A DNA stretch of 64,000 nucleotides from Haberlea rhodopensis. Taxonomy: Eukaryota > Streptophyta > Magnoliopsida > Lamiales > Gesneriaceae. Within the stretch, counting starts at the first letter, position 1. Each line of letters opens with the position of its first letter. The stretch is taken from the NCBI GenBank assembly GCA_907163345.1, contig CAJQUN010000043.1, positions 2,159,001 to 2,223,000 on the forward strand. The letters run 5' to 3'. Below are positions 1 through 9,508 of this stretch, one piece after another. Position numbers and translations under genes: made by a program. The notes below the pieces were generated by a model, which was not told the origin of the DNA, ran no database searches, and was given only the letters and a program-made list of their open reading frames with translations.

Positions 1-15
1 GGACCCAAGCTCGAA

Positions 16-1299
16 ATGGCTGAGCTTGCTCTTCATGACCTTCGCATATCCACTGGTATTCATTCTTGCTCCACTACTACAACTGTTGCCAGTCCTGATC
101 AGCAGGATCTACACTCCGTCATTGCAAATTTGGAGATTGTTCCATTTTCTGTGGAGCTCACTTCTACTGCTCTGGAGACTACTTCCCCTGGAGCGGAGGC
201 CGCACCAACTGCCTTGGAAGTAGCCTCCTCGGTTCAAGAACTCCCCTCTCCAACTGCTCTCGGCGTCTCCTCTCCTCCCAGCTCTCACAAGGATCAACAG
301 CCCCAGCCAATGGCTGTTGATCACACCAATGTGGATGCAGTCATACAGACAGTGGTTCAGCAAGTTACCATATCCTCTGCAAATCATGAACCTAGCGAGT
401 CTTCGCACTCAAATGATCACACTCAGATGTCAGCTGCTGTGGTTGATCAACCCACAACTACTTTAACTGCTCCACCAAATGAAGACGCTGCCCAATTGGC
501 TATCACTATTTCAGAGTCTACAGCTGCACCAATTGTTGAAGCTTCTATGTTGCCATCCGCTGCAGTTGACGATGCTCATCTCAGCGCCCTTGTCCCTCCT
601 ACTGATGTTCCACTGATTGCTGCAGATCCGTCCATGGTTCAAGAGCTTTCTGAAGATTTTTTTGTCTTTACCAACCCTATGGACGAACCTCCGAACATTG
701 CTGAACAGCTAGCCAATCTATCCACTGCCATATCAGCCCTAGCCAGCGATGTTCATAAGCTTAAACAAGAAGAACGAACTGCAACTCTCATTCTAGGCAC
801 TCATCAGCAGCACAATGACTCACAATTCCAACAAGTCTACCGGGACTTAAGTAGTTTAACGACTACCGTCACCAGACTTCAAACATTTGCTGAGAATGCA
901 GTGGCGGATGCTTTTACTAGAATTGGCCAGGCGCGTCTTCAGATCAATCAGAACAATGAATCTCTTCATGCTGCTACCTCAATGGCTCTTGGAGAAAAGA
1001 TTGACGACGCCAAGAAAACATTGACTGATCAGTTGGCCACTATGCAGGCAGCATTTGCATCTCAAATTCAAGATATTTGCAACAGCCTGCCTGCAGCTCC
1101 TCAAATTATTCGCAGATTACCTGAACCCAGCCGAACTGCTCCCTCCACGCAGCGAGGTTCAAGTTCCGCTGCCCATTCATCCCCTGCAACTGGAGCACCC
1201 ACTCAGTCCAGACCAACTGCTCAACAAAGATCTCGGAGTCCACGCCAACCGCCTACCGAGAAACGCGACTATTCCAAACATTGGTTCGGGCGCAAATAG
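16..1299 (+). CDS. 3' ORF of SIRE-like copia element (env-like position), N-terminus probably cut by window edge
   Basis: The frame is open from base 1, so ATG 16 may be internal and the protein may start to the left of the window. It encodes at least 427 residues. Residues 1-220 are low-complexity and rich in Ser, Thr, Pro and Ala. Residues about 228-350 are predicted by eye to be coiled coil (heptad-like Leu/Ala/Ile with many Gln, Asp and Lys). The C-terminal 60 residues are basic and Ser/Arg/Pro-rich, ending in KHWFGRK. I see no transmembrane segment and no zinc knuckle. SIRE/Maximus elements often carry an extra ORF after pol that is called env-like from its position, and this fits that place. 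Function is unknown; an acquired host coiled-coil gene is the alternative. Only ordinary noncoding element sequence follows before the polypurine tract. Confidence 0.6.
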   Translation: MAELALHDLRISTGIHSCSTTTTVASPDQQDLHSVIANLEIVPFSVELTSTALETTSPGAEAAPTALEVASSVQELPSPTALGVSSPPSSHKDQQPQPMAVDHTNVDAVIQTVVQQVTISSANHEPSESSHSNDHTQMSAAVVDQPTTTLTAPPNEDAAQLAITISESTAAPIVEASMLPSAAVDDAHLSALVPPTDVPLIAADPSMVQELSEDFFVFTNPMDEPPNIAEQLANLSTAISALASDVHKLKQEERTATLILGTHQQHNDSQFQQVYRDLSSLTTTVTRLQTFAENAVADAFTRIGQARLQINQNNESLHAATSMALGEKIDDAKKTLTDQLATMQAAFASQIQDICNSLPAAPQIIRRLPEPSRTAPSTQRGSSSAAHSSPATGAPTQSRPTAQQRSRSPRQPPTEKRDYSKHWFGRK

Positions 1300-2162
1300 T
1301 ATCATTTTCTGACTCCTCCATTAATTACTCGTATCTATTTACTGCTTTTATTGACTTTTTCTTTGTATTTACTGTTCCACTTAAATACATTCACATTAAT
1401 TGCAACCTTTTCATTTCTATAAATAGTGACTCTTGTTTGCTCACAGAACACACATTCACTTAACATGCTTACTTTCAAGCTATTCAAAGTTCCCTGGTTT
1501 TCTGTTAGATCTGTTTCACCTTCATGGGTTTATTACTTATCTAAATCAACCCCTCATGGGTTGATTACTTATCTAACCCAGCTCTGTTAAGCTTCAGCGC
1601 TTTGATCCTGTTCTGGTGCTCCTCATCAGTCAGGAACCACTAACAGCAGATGCCTGGGTGCTGATGACAAAAAGGGGGAAGACAGAGATAGACTATTCTC
1701 ATTAGGTGAATCCATGGACCATGGAAGCTGCCTGATGAATATTCGTATGACTCTTCCCGACCTTCTCTCTGAAACAAGGTAGACCGGCAGAGATAGAGTA
1801 TTCTTATTAGGTCCTCTCGGAAACAAGGTGGATCGAGCTCTTCCTCTCTGAAATAAGGTGGATCGAGCTCTTCCTATCTGACACCAGGTGGATCGAAGCT
1901 CTCCGGGTCTACAATACTTGTTTAAAGATTTGTCTTGTATCAGCTAAATTATGTAAACTAAATTGGTCTTAGATTCTAGTCAAGTTATTAGAATTCATCT
2001 TAAGTAAAGATGAATCTCTCTCAATTGTCCAGTTTGATTACAACTTGTAATCTGCTTATATTTAATGAAAATTTCTTTTCCATTATGTCTTCAAGTAATT
2101 TCAGGATTCTCATCTTATTTACTCAAACTGGAAATAGATCTTTGCTTAGTTTTGTCATCACC
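1300..2162 (+). other. noncoding 3' region of Cop1 with short degenerate repeats
   Basis: No ORF of note lies between the long ORF and the polypurine tract. At about 1750-1905 a unit of about 34 bp, with cores such as AAGGTGGATCGAGCTCTTCC, recurs four times with changes. A related phrase, CAGAGATAGA followed by TATTCT and TTAGGT, occurs at 1683 and 1788. Confidence 0.6.
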
Positions 2163-2176
2163 AAAAAGGGTGAAAT
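2163..2176 (+). other. polypurine tract of Cop1
   Basis: AAAAAGGGTGAAAT lies directly before the LTR start TGTTGGGA and follows TTTGTCATCACC. This is the usual plus-strand primer arrangement of SIRE-type copia elements, with GGGTG in place of the usual GGGGG. Confidence 0.75.
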
Positions 2177-3663
2177 TGTTGGGAAAACGATTTCTAAAGT
2201 TTTGGTAATTACAAACTGGATGAAGTCCTACCGGATATTAAAGACAAACTGGAAAAAGACTTCTACCGGGTGAAGACATAAACTGGATGCCTATCAACTG
2301 GACAAGATACCAACTGGATGGACATCAACCGGATGAAGTCATCAACTGGACAAGATACCAACTGGATGGACATCAACCGGATGAAGTCATCAACTGGACA
2401 AGACACCAACTGGATAGACATCAACCGGATGAAGTCATCAACTGGACAAGATACCAACTGGATGGACACCAACTGGATGGACATCAACCGGATGAAGTCA
2501 TCAACTGGACAAGACACCAACTGGATAGACATCAACCGGATGAAGTCATCAACTGGACAAGACACCAACTGGATGGACATCAACCGGATGAAGTCATCAA
2601 CTGGACAAGACACCAACTGGATGGACATCAACCGGATGAAGTCATCAACTGGACAAGACATCAACTGGATGGACATCCACCGGATGAAGACATCAACAGT
2701 GCAAGCTATCAACAGGATAAACTTAAACTGGATGAACATCTACTGGACAACTATCAACTGAATAGTCTCTCACTGTACAAGGACATCAACTGGTCATAAG
2801 AGGATGAACGACCAGTTGAACAAAGAGAACCAGCAGAAGTCTAAGCTTCCAGTTAGAGCACTAAGCAACGAGACAAAATAAATACAACATTCTCTGACAA
2901 AGGTACAACAGAGCGGCGCACCCTGCTATATCTCCGCCACCATTACCGTCAGAGTGAAAAGAGCCGTTGCTTTACAAAATAGGAAAGAAGACAATATGAA
3001 ATTGGAAAGTTAATCTCTTCCATATACAGAAAGGCTACCGTTGGACATCCAAACCTATAAATACATCCAAGCAGAGAATAAAGAAGGGCTGAGCGATTTT
3101 CAACTAAGAGATATATTTCAAAGCAAACACTAAAGTCATCCGACTGATATTCCAAACGTTCAGCAAAGAGCAGACAAACAGCAAAACTGAATCTGTGACA
3201 GATTATCTTCAATTGAAGTCTGCTGCTCAAAAACTCTCAAAGCTAGAAAGTGTATTCTGTAAAGAGTGTCATAGAATCCATTGTAATCAAAGTAAAGAAG
3301 TGTGTGATTGCTAGGAGTTTAGGCCAAGTGTGTTAGTGCCTAAGAAGGTTGTATACTGTAAAAGTGTAAACCAAGTCTTCTAGTGAATCCTTCCTGCAAA
3401 GGAAGAAGGGGAGACGTAGAAGCGTTGTGCTTCGAACTTCCAGAAACAATTCTCGTGTTACTTGTTTATTGCTTTATTACTTCAGTTTTTTCCTCACAAG
3501 TTTTGTAGACGTCTTCCGCACTACAACAAGTGTCTACTAACTTGCCTGATATTGAGAAGCAACTGTAATACTTAACAGTTTACAGTTAACCAGGAAAAGA
3601 AATCGAAATTGTATCTAGTGTTTATTCAACCCCCCCCTTCTAAACACTACCCCGATCCTAACA
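2177..3663 (+). repeat. 3' LTR of Cop1
   Basis: A 1487-bp LTR with imperfect inverted ends, TGTTGGGA and TCCTAACA. Its first third is a 48-bp tandem array. The right part is related to the LTR of element E on the other strand: both share a phrase around the words GGAAGTTCGAAGCACAA and AAGGAAGAAGGGGAGA. The right boundary is fixed by homology of the flank to the uninterrupted B1 LTR copy near 17970. Confidence 0.85.
2283..2700. repeat. 48-bp tandem array built from three 16-bp subunits
   Basis: About eight to nine units. Each 48-bp unit is three related 16-mers, for example CTGGACAAGACACCAA, CTGGATGGACATCAAC and CGGATGAAGTCATCAA. Because 48 is divisible by three and the subunits lack stops, two plus frames and one minus frame stay open for 147-170 codons; these are not genes. 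The array lies in the upstream part of the LTR, where promoter repeats are common. Confidence 0.92.
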
Positions 3664-4390
3664 ATGTTCTCAATTCATCATGCAATACTCCATAATTAAT
3701 TGCATGCAAACCATGAATGAAAAGAGAAATCTAACAACCTTCATACAAACCATATACACATATGAGAATGCTCACATACGAGCATTGAATAAGTAATGTG
3801 TATCTATTGTATAAACATAATACCCAATACCAACATTGGTACCTCAGTCCTGGGAGCATTTTCAATCAACCGCTCGAACTCAACTCCAGAACCAGTGTTC
3901 TACCTGTTCCACATGTCCCAACAGAAACAGCCCCCACACGGGGTGAGCATACCAATAACATCATCTCAATAACCGCAATATCACAATTCATAATTTACAG
4001 AATATAAAGCTGTAAATTTAAAAGATACTCCCTGTATAGTATCGTTATCATATGTGATCCCCCGTGCTGTTCATGTTCTCACAATAGCCAAAACCATCAA
4101 ACTCCCAAAATCAGTTAATCAATACATTGATTAACTAAACTCATCCTCATCATGCCAATTTCATATCAAATATAGTTAAATCATTACACTAATCATTTAC
4201 AGAAATCACATATTTCTCAATTAATAATTTCCAAGTTTCACCACATTGTGTCCCATCACTCGCTCAACAGCGGCGATATCATAACCTCTCCATGCTCAAC
4301 GACGACGGTGTCATATCCAATACTCGCTCAACAACGACATCGTCCTACTCATTGCTCGCTCAATAGCGACACCACATAATTCTCAATGCA
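3664..4390 (-). repeat. B1 3' LTR, first segment (truncated by Cop1)
   Basis: Matches 17970-18695 of the other LTR closely. The missing first 200 bp, corresponding to 17770-17969, should lie upstream of the Cop1 5' LTR outside the window. It contains repeated TCGCTCAACAGCG-type inverted repeats near 4260-4380 and ends at the A1 insertion point. Confidence 0.88.
4386..4390. repeat. target site duplication of A1, left copy
   Basis: ATGCA directly before the A1 LTR; it is repeated at 12362-12366. The unoccupied sequence CTCAATGCACATAAAA is present near 18688 in the other B1 LTR. Confidence 0.95.
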
Positions 4391-4583
4391 TGATAGGGTT
4401 GATTATTACGCGTATTTAGGCTTTGATTTATATATATTTTCGTGTAGATTCCGTGAAGGTGTTATGATTTTTGGTATTTATTTGATTGTTTCAGGAATCT
4501 AGGTGGAATGTGGAAGAATTGAGCTACAATGAAGAAAATAGATAAAATCAAGCCAATAAATGACGAATTTGAGTTCTGACATT

Positions 4584-4845
4584 GTCGATCAATCGGAACA
4601 AGAGCTCGATCGATCGACGAAGGCAGAAGTTTTGGCCAACAATTTATTTCAGAGCTCGATCGATCGGATTCAACAGCTTGATCGATCGAGAGCGGCAGAG
4701 AATTGGCAAGAAAAGATGAAGAAAGCTCGATCGATCGGACACTTCAACTCGATCGATCGAGCGTGGCAGAGAAACTAAGACACGGAAGCTGAAGGCGCTC
4801 GATCGATCGAGACGTAAGGACCGATCGATCGAGACACAGAATTTT
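4584..4845. repeat. CGATCGATCG island in A1 5' LTR
   Basis: About nine copies of TCGATCGATCGA-like palindromes, spaced 15-35 bp, with unrelated sequence between them. The island lies just upstream of the likely TATA box at 4907. The frames through it read as Ser-Ile-Asp-Arg repeats, which are artefacts. Confidence 0.93.
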
Positions 4846-4906
4846 CTTAAAATAAAAGTCTTGATTTGGTCTGATTTTTGGAAACACTTCCATATCTCGC
4901 CTCCTC

Positions 4907-4916
4907 TATAAATAAG
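4907..4916 (+). promoter_or_regulatory. TATA box of A1 LTR
   Basis: CTCTATAAATAAGG follows a CT-rich segment, 65 bp after the palindrome island. It is conserved in the 3' LTR at about 11357. It is the best core promoter candidate in the LTR; the start site would be about 30 bp downstream. Confidence 0.65.
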
Positions 4917-5903
4917 GAAAAGAGGCACGAAAATTGCATCCACTATTCAGAGTATTATCAGACCTAATTCCATAATTCTCGGCCGCCTTTCATCTCCGGA
5001 AGAACAAGGTTGAAGAATCCTTTGAAGTGCAAGGAAGGAAGCGAGAGAAGAAAGCTCGTTCAACGCACGGAGTCGCTCCTACGTTTATCGTATTTCTAAA
5101 CTTTAGATTAATTTGATTTTCATATTTTATTTGATGTTTTTGAGGTCGAGAGACGATTAAACATCTTGTGAATTTGATTTGAATTTAATCTGGTTTATTT
5201 TATCAAGTTTAAGGAATTTTGTGTTTCAATCTTTGATTGGGTTGTGTTTGAGTGAATCAATATCTTTTGTTCATGAATTATATGCTTCATGCTATCAAAG
5301 AGTAGCTACCTTTGATTGAAATTTGTGAATTATAATTGAGATCGAGAGATAAAATTATAATACGCTAAATAATTCATGTTGTATGTTTAAGATTTAGATC
5401 GAGAGATTAAATCACATATGTGGTCACTTTAAATTGAAAGATTTAAAGAACAACGGTTTTCATAGAGATTTATTCGGTATTGAACGGGAGTTACTTACGT
5501 CAATTTATTACTAGTTTCAATACAGCTCGAGAGAGTGTATTGATTATTTTCGGAAATCCGTCACCTTAAGAATTGATTGATACGTAGTTGTTTTACCAAA
5601 CCAATCATTGACGACGCACAATTGAACGAACATCTTGATAGATTTCTTGAGCGGAATTCCTTCGCATCTTCAAAGGAGTTGTGTTAGTTTTGAGTTTTTA
5701 ATTCTTTAGCTTAATTAGTTATCTAATCACCTTTTTCGTAGGCTAAATATAATTTCACTAATTTTATTTGGTACTTATACGTTAGTCCATATGGGTTCGA
5801 CAATCAGTATCTTCCTATCTATACTAAAACTTGACACCGTACACTTGCGGTCTAAAATCGCTAGATTGGAATTAATTGTTTAAAAAATAAGCGATCAAGT
5901 TTT

Positions 5904-5921
5904 TGGCGCCGTTGCCGGGGA
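5904..5921 (+). other. primer binding site of A1, tRNA-Asp type
   Basis: TGGCGCCGTTGCCGGGGA is complementary to the 3' end of plant tRNA-Asp(GTC). It lies six bases after the LTR end, as in Athila/Tat elements. Confidence 0.9.
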
Positions 5922-6074
5922 CTAATCTGTATAATATCATACGCGATTAGTTAATTGTAATTTAGCCATTAATTTTTGTTTTTGTTTTGTTTTGTCACTT
6001 TTGACCGTCAAATTTACTACAGTCGCATTTTCTCATTTTGGATTAATTTTTACAGGTAGTTATTGTCTTGGTGC

Positions 6075-7388
6075 ATGCTAAGGAGTAGCAACCCCACACT
6101 CGAGCCAATTGACCTAGAAATCGAGCGTACGTGTCTACGAAGAATTAGAGAAGCTCGAGCAATGGCTGAACATAATCACGAAGGGGGCGCGAACAATGAA
6201 GCACTGAATCCAAGATCGATGGTGGATTATGCTCAACCGGCTTTTCATGGATCATTGTCCAGCATTACAAGGCCAACCAATCAAGAGTACACCTTTGAGA
6301 TAAAGCCAGCTATCATACAGATGATCCAACACTCCGTGATGTTTGGGGGAGTAGCCACTAATGACCCGAACGCTCACATCTCCAACTTCTTGGAGATCTG
6401 TGACACATTCAAACATAATGGCGTTTCTGACGACGCCATCAGGTTAAGGCTATTCCCTTTTTCATTAAAAGATAAAGCTAAAGCTTGGTTGAACTCTTTA
6501 CCTGCAGGATCGATAACAACTTGGGAGGGGATGACGAAAGCGTTTCTGTCCAAATACTTTCCTCCTTCCAAAACGGCAAAGATGAGGAACGATATAACCA
6601 CATTCGGGCAATACGACCCTGAAACACTTTATGAGGCTTGGGATCGTTTCAAGGATTTTCTTAGGAGATGCCCACACCATGGACTTCCTATTTGGCTACA
6701 GGTACAGACTTTTTATAACGGTTTATTTTCATCTAACCGTTCTATGATAGATGCAGCCTCAGGAGGTTCCATAATGCGCAAAACACCGGAAGCAGCATAT
6801 GAACTCTTAGAAGAGATGGCTTCTAACAACTATCAATGGCAATCGGAGAGGAATGTGCCAAAGAAACCAGCTGGAGTTCACCAAATTGATGACATCACTG
6901 CTCTTTCGGCACAGTTGGGCGCGCTAAACAAAAAAATAGATAGCATGAGCATGACAGCAATGCAAGCTCAAGTTATCACTTGCGAACTATGTGGAAGCAA
7001 TCATCCGAGCATTGAGTGCCAGGCAGGTAACACATTCATACAGTCTAATGAGTCTATGAATTATGTAGGAAACAGGCAGCCCAACAACCCATACTCCAAT
7101 ACTTACAACCCGGGGTGGAGAAATCATCCGAACTTGCAATGGTCCAACCAAAATAATGTGTTGAACCCACAACAACCACCGGGGAATGTGCCTAAACCGA
7201 GTATGGAGGAACTCTTGACCAAGTTAATTTCATCAACTGAAACAAGGATGCAAAATCAGGATGCATCTATAAAAAACTTGGATGTTCAAGTGGGGTAGCT
7301 AGCAGCTATAATTCATGGACGAGCTCAAGGGACACTACCTACTGATACGGTGAAAAACCCGAAGGAGCAAGCGAAAACGGACCACTGA
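6075..7388 (+). pseudogene. gag: Athila-type gag with premature stop at 7296
   Basis: Retrotransposon Gag, the nucleocapsid/capsid precursor. The frame is opened by a stop at 6057; the first ATG is 6075, giving 407 residues before TAG 7296-7298. The reading stays open in the same frame for 29 more codons to TGA 7386-7388, in sequence typical of the Athila gag tail (QLA-like, then IHGRAQGTLP), so TAG probably replaced CAG. Residues about 100-250 form the Gag domain: DPNAHISNFLEICD, then RLRLFPFSLKDKAKAWL, ITTWEGM, and FLSKYFPPSKTAKMR. A zinc-knuckle-like motif CELCGSNHPSIEC (C-X2-C-X3-H-X4-C) follows near residue 310. No protease is fused downstream. The 407-residue product may still be made and function. 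Confidence 0.88.
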
Positions 7389-8315
7389 AACGGAGGTGAC
7401 AGTCCAGCTTGGGACTATAAATTAAGAACTTTCCTCTATCCCTCGTTTGTTTTTCATATTTTTAGTCTAATTATTTTTGTTTTTATTTTGGTTATTTTTA
7501 GAGCCTAACTTCGTGCGTTAATTTTCAAATGCAGAACAAATGAATGAGTCCAACTGATGGGGCGAATTGATCATTGAAATTTTTTTTAACTGATGGGGCG
7601 AATTGATCATTGAAATTTTTTTTTTTTAAAAAATTTGGTCTGGAAGGGTCGATCGATCGGAGTCATAATCTCGATCGATCGACCAGGAGTTGAAAAAATA
7701 AATAGTTTTTCTGGAGTCGCCGATCGATCGAGTGACTTGTCTCGATCGATTGAGGAAAGTTTTTTAAAAGGAGGAGAAATGTTCTATCTCGCTCGATCGA
7801 TCGAGCAGCATCTCTCGATGGATCGAGCGACAGATAATTTGGTTTTTAAAACTCGATTCCATCAGAAAACAGTCACAATTTTCCAAATCTTACACAGAAA
7901 AATCGCATCTTTTTAACCTAATTCCCAAATTTCTTCTTCTAATCTTCCCATACACTCACAAATCTTACAATTTAAGCTTCCAAGCTTCATCTAATCATAG
8001 TTTTTGCTACAGATTTGAAGATTTACAACTGAAATAGGGAGATTGCATCAACAAGGAGGAATTCAAGCACATTCCAAACCATCACCTAGATTTACTTGGT
8101 ATATAATTTCAACTCTTATCTATATCCAAGATTTACTAATTATTTGTGTTTGGATATATAAGGTTGACGTTATGGTGATTTTGGAAATTAAGTAGTTGAA
8201 TTTTGGGGAAGTGAAAGTTTGGTTGGTAAGATTTGTATATTCTTGTTGTGGTTTGTGATATTGGTGATTTTTGTTGTGGTTGGGAGTGACAAAGTAAGAA
8301 TTGTTAATTACTCAA
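7389..8315 (+). other. A1 spacer between gag and second ORF; pol missing
   Basis: Noncoding. A 34-bp segment around CTGATGGGGCGAATTGATC is repeated in tandem at 7553 and 7590. A second CGATCGATCG island lies at 7648-7832. TA-rich sequence and a T-rich run follow. In autonomous Athila elements about 4 kb of protease, reverse transcriptase and integrase would be here. Confidence 0.8.
7648..7832. repeat. internal CGATCGATCG island of A1
   Basis: Six TCGATCGATCG-type palindromes, some decayed (for example TCGATCGATTG and TCGATGGATCG), lie between gag and the second ORF, outside the LTR. Confidence 0.9.
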
Positions 8316-9508
8316 ATGGCGCCAAAGAGGAAGCAAAAGCAAGTCGAAGCCACTACTTCGGCTGCCGACTATGATGAGAAGCGCTTTGTGAATTCCGTAG
8401 CGGCGGAATTGTACCCCAGCTATCACCGCAAACCCCTCAGTCGCGAAAGGGGAATGAGTTTGGATAAGCTTCAATGCCGGTCATTCAGAAAGCTAGGCGA
8501 CGGGGGTGGTTTGAATTCATCCAACACCCTATTGATGCGGTGGTCCCGGTAGTAAGGGAGTTTTATGCTAATTTGAGGATGGTCCACCCCAATTCAAGGG
8601 AGGTTGTATTTGTCCGGGGTAAGGATATTGAATATGATCGGTTCAAGTTGAATGCAATTTTTAGGATGCCATCTATAAAGAACAGTGATTACCAAGCATT
8701 CAAAACAAGCCACATCAACTATGACGAGGTAATTTCTGTAATCGATATCGAGGGAGTTGATTGGCAAAGAAATAGCAATGGAGAGCCTCAATTGGTCCTG
8801 AAGAAACATCTGAAGCCAGAGGCACAAGCTTGGTTCTCTTTTATAGCCGCCCGGGTCATGCCATCGACCCACACTTCGGAGGTTACTAAGGAGAGAGTTG
8901 CCCTGGTATATGCCATACTTATAGGGCAATCGATGGATTTGGGGCATATTGTCAATGAACATATCTGTGACATCGGTAGGAGTCCGCCCACCTCTGCTTT
9001 GCCTTTTCCATCGACTATCACAGCCCTTTGCAAGAGAGGTGGCGTGAAGTGGGACGCCGATGAGGAGCTCCTACCACCTAAAGGACCAATTGTGGTTGAT
9101 GGGCCACCAACCCCTCCAGGCCGACGAAGGGCCAAGCCACGACCCTCGAGCAGCAGACATGCTGGGGCATCCTCCTCTTCCGCTGCAGAGCATACAACGA
9201 TTACCTTGGACTCCCTTCACAGGGATCTCCAAGACCTCCGCCTGGAGCAGCAGGGCATCCACAACTTGCAACGGGAACTACAGTGGGGCCAAGCACAGAT
9301 AAGTGAGCACCTGCAATACCAATGTGGATGGAATAATGCCTTGGCCTAAGGCTTCCCATATATACAGTTACCGCCTGAGCCGCAATTTCGACCATTCCCG
9401 CCATACCATCACCCTCCACCGGATTATCCGCCACACCCACCATACCAACCTGAGGAGTCATCTTACCCAGTACCGCCTCCGGAGCATGATGAGGACGACG
9501 ATTACTGA
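8316..9508 (+). pseudogene. plant transposon protein (Transposase_32-like ORF) with frameshift and in-frame stop
   Basis: The family is the putative plant transposon protein domain found in Athila-derived elements; its biochemical role is unknown. ATG 8316 (MAPKRKQKQ) opens a basic N-terminus followed by FVNSVAAELY and RERGM. The reading then shifts frame between about 8455 and 8474 and continues as ARRRGWFEFIQHP, VVREFYANL, VFVRGKDI, WFSFIAARVMPSTHTSEV, KERVALVYAILIGQSMDLG and HIVNEHI, all hallmarks of the family. TAA at 9347-9349 interrupts it. The same frame then stays open for 52 Pro/Tyr/His-rich codons with an acidic end up to TGA 9506-9508, so TAA probably replaced CAA. The piece 8474-9349 alone encodes 291 residues. 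Confidence 0.85.

Larger units (their letters stand above)
1..3663 (+). mobile_element. SIRE-type Ty1/copia retrotransposon, 3' part (Cop1)
   Basis: This is the 3' end of a copia element that enters from the left edge. It shows, in order, a long ORF, a noncoding 3' region, a polypurine tract of the SIRE/Maximus style (a TTTGTCATCACC-like lead followed by AAAAAGGGTG) and a full 3' LTR beginning TGTTGGGA and ending TCCTAACA. The 5' LTR, gag and pol would be outside the window. It is inserted in the LTR of B1: in the intact B1 LTR at 17770 the sequence reads continuously through the position where this LTR ends. The predicted target duplication is ATGTT (3664-3668). The lineage call rests on the polypurine tract, the LTR termini and the presence of an ORF after pol; pol itself is not seen. 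Confidence 0.8.
4391..5897 (+). repeat. A1 5' LTR
   Basis: Starts TGATAGGG and ends GCGATCA. It differs from the 3' LTR by scattered substitutions and a small insertion around 11932-11950, so by eye the insertion is fairly recent. U3 carries the CGATCGATCG island, followed about 65 bp later by a TATA box. Confidence 0.94.

Noticed and set aside
16..1299. A true envelope glycoprotein
   Set aside because: No signal peptide, transmembrane segment or fusion peptide; env-like refers only to the position after pol.
2287..2799. 170-codon repeat ORF and its shadows in two other frames
   Set aside because: Inside the LTR tandem array; a period of 48 keeps frames open.
4560..4943. Ser-Ile-Asp-Arg-rich ORFs at the CGATCGATCG islands (also 7635, 11011, 12586, 23274, 29450, 35429, 42801, 43363)
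   Set aside because: CGATCGATCG has no stop in any frame and yields such peptides wherever it is dense; sites lie in LTRs or spacers.
5904..5921. tRNA gene fragments at TGGCGCC and TGGTATCAGAGC sites
   Set aside because: Only 12-18 bases match tRNA 3' ends and all sit at LTR edges, so they are primer sites.
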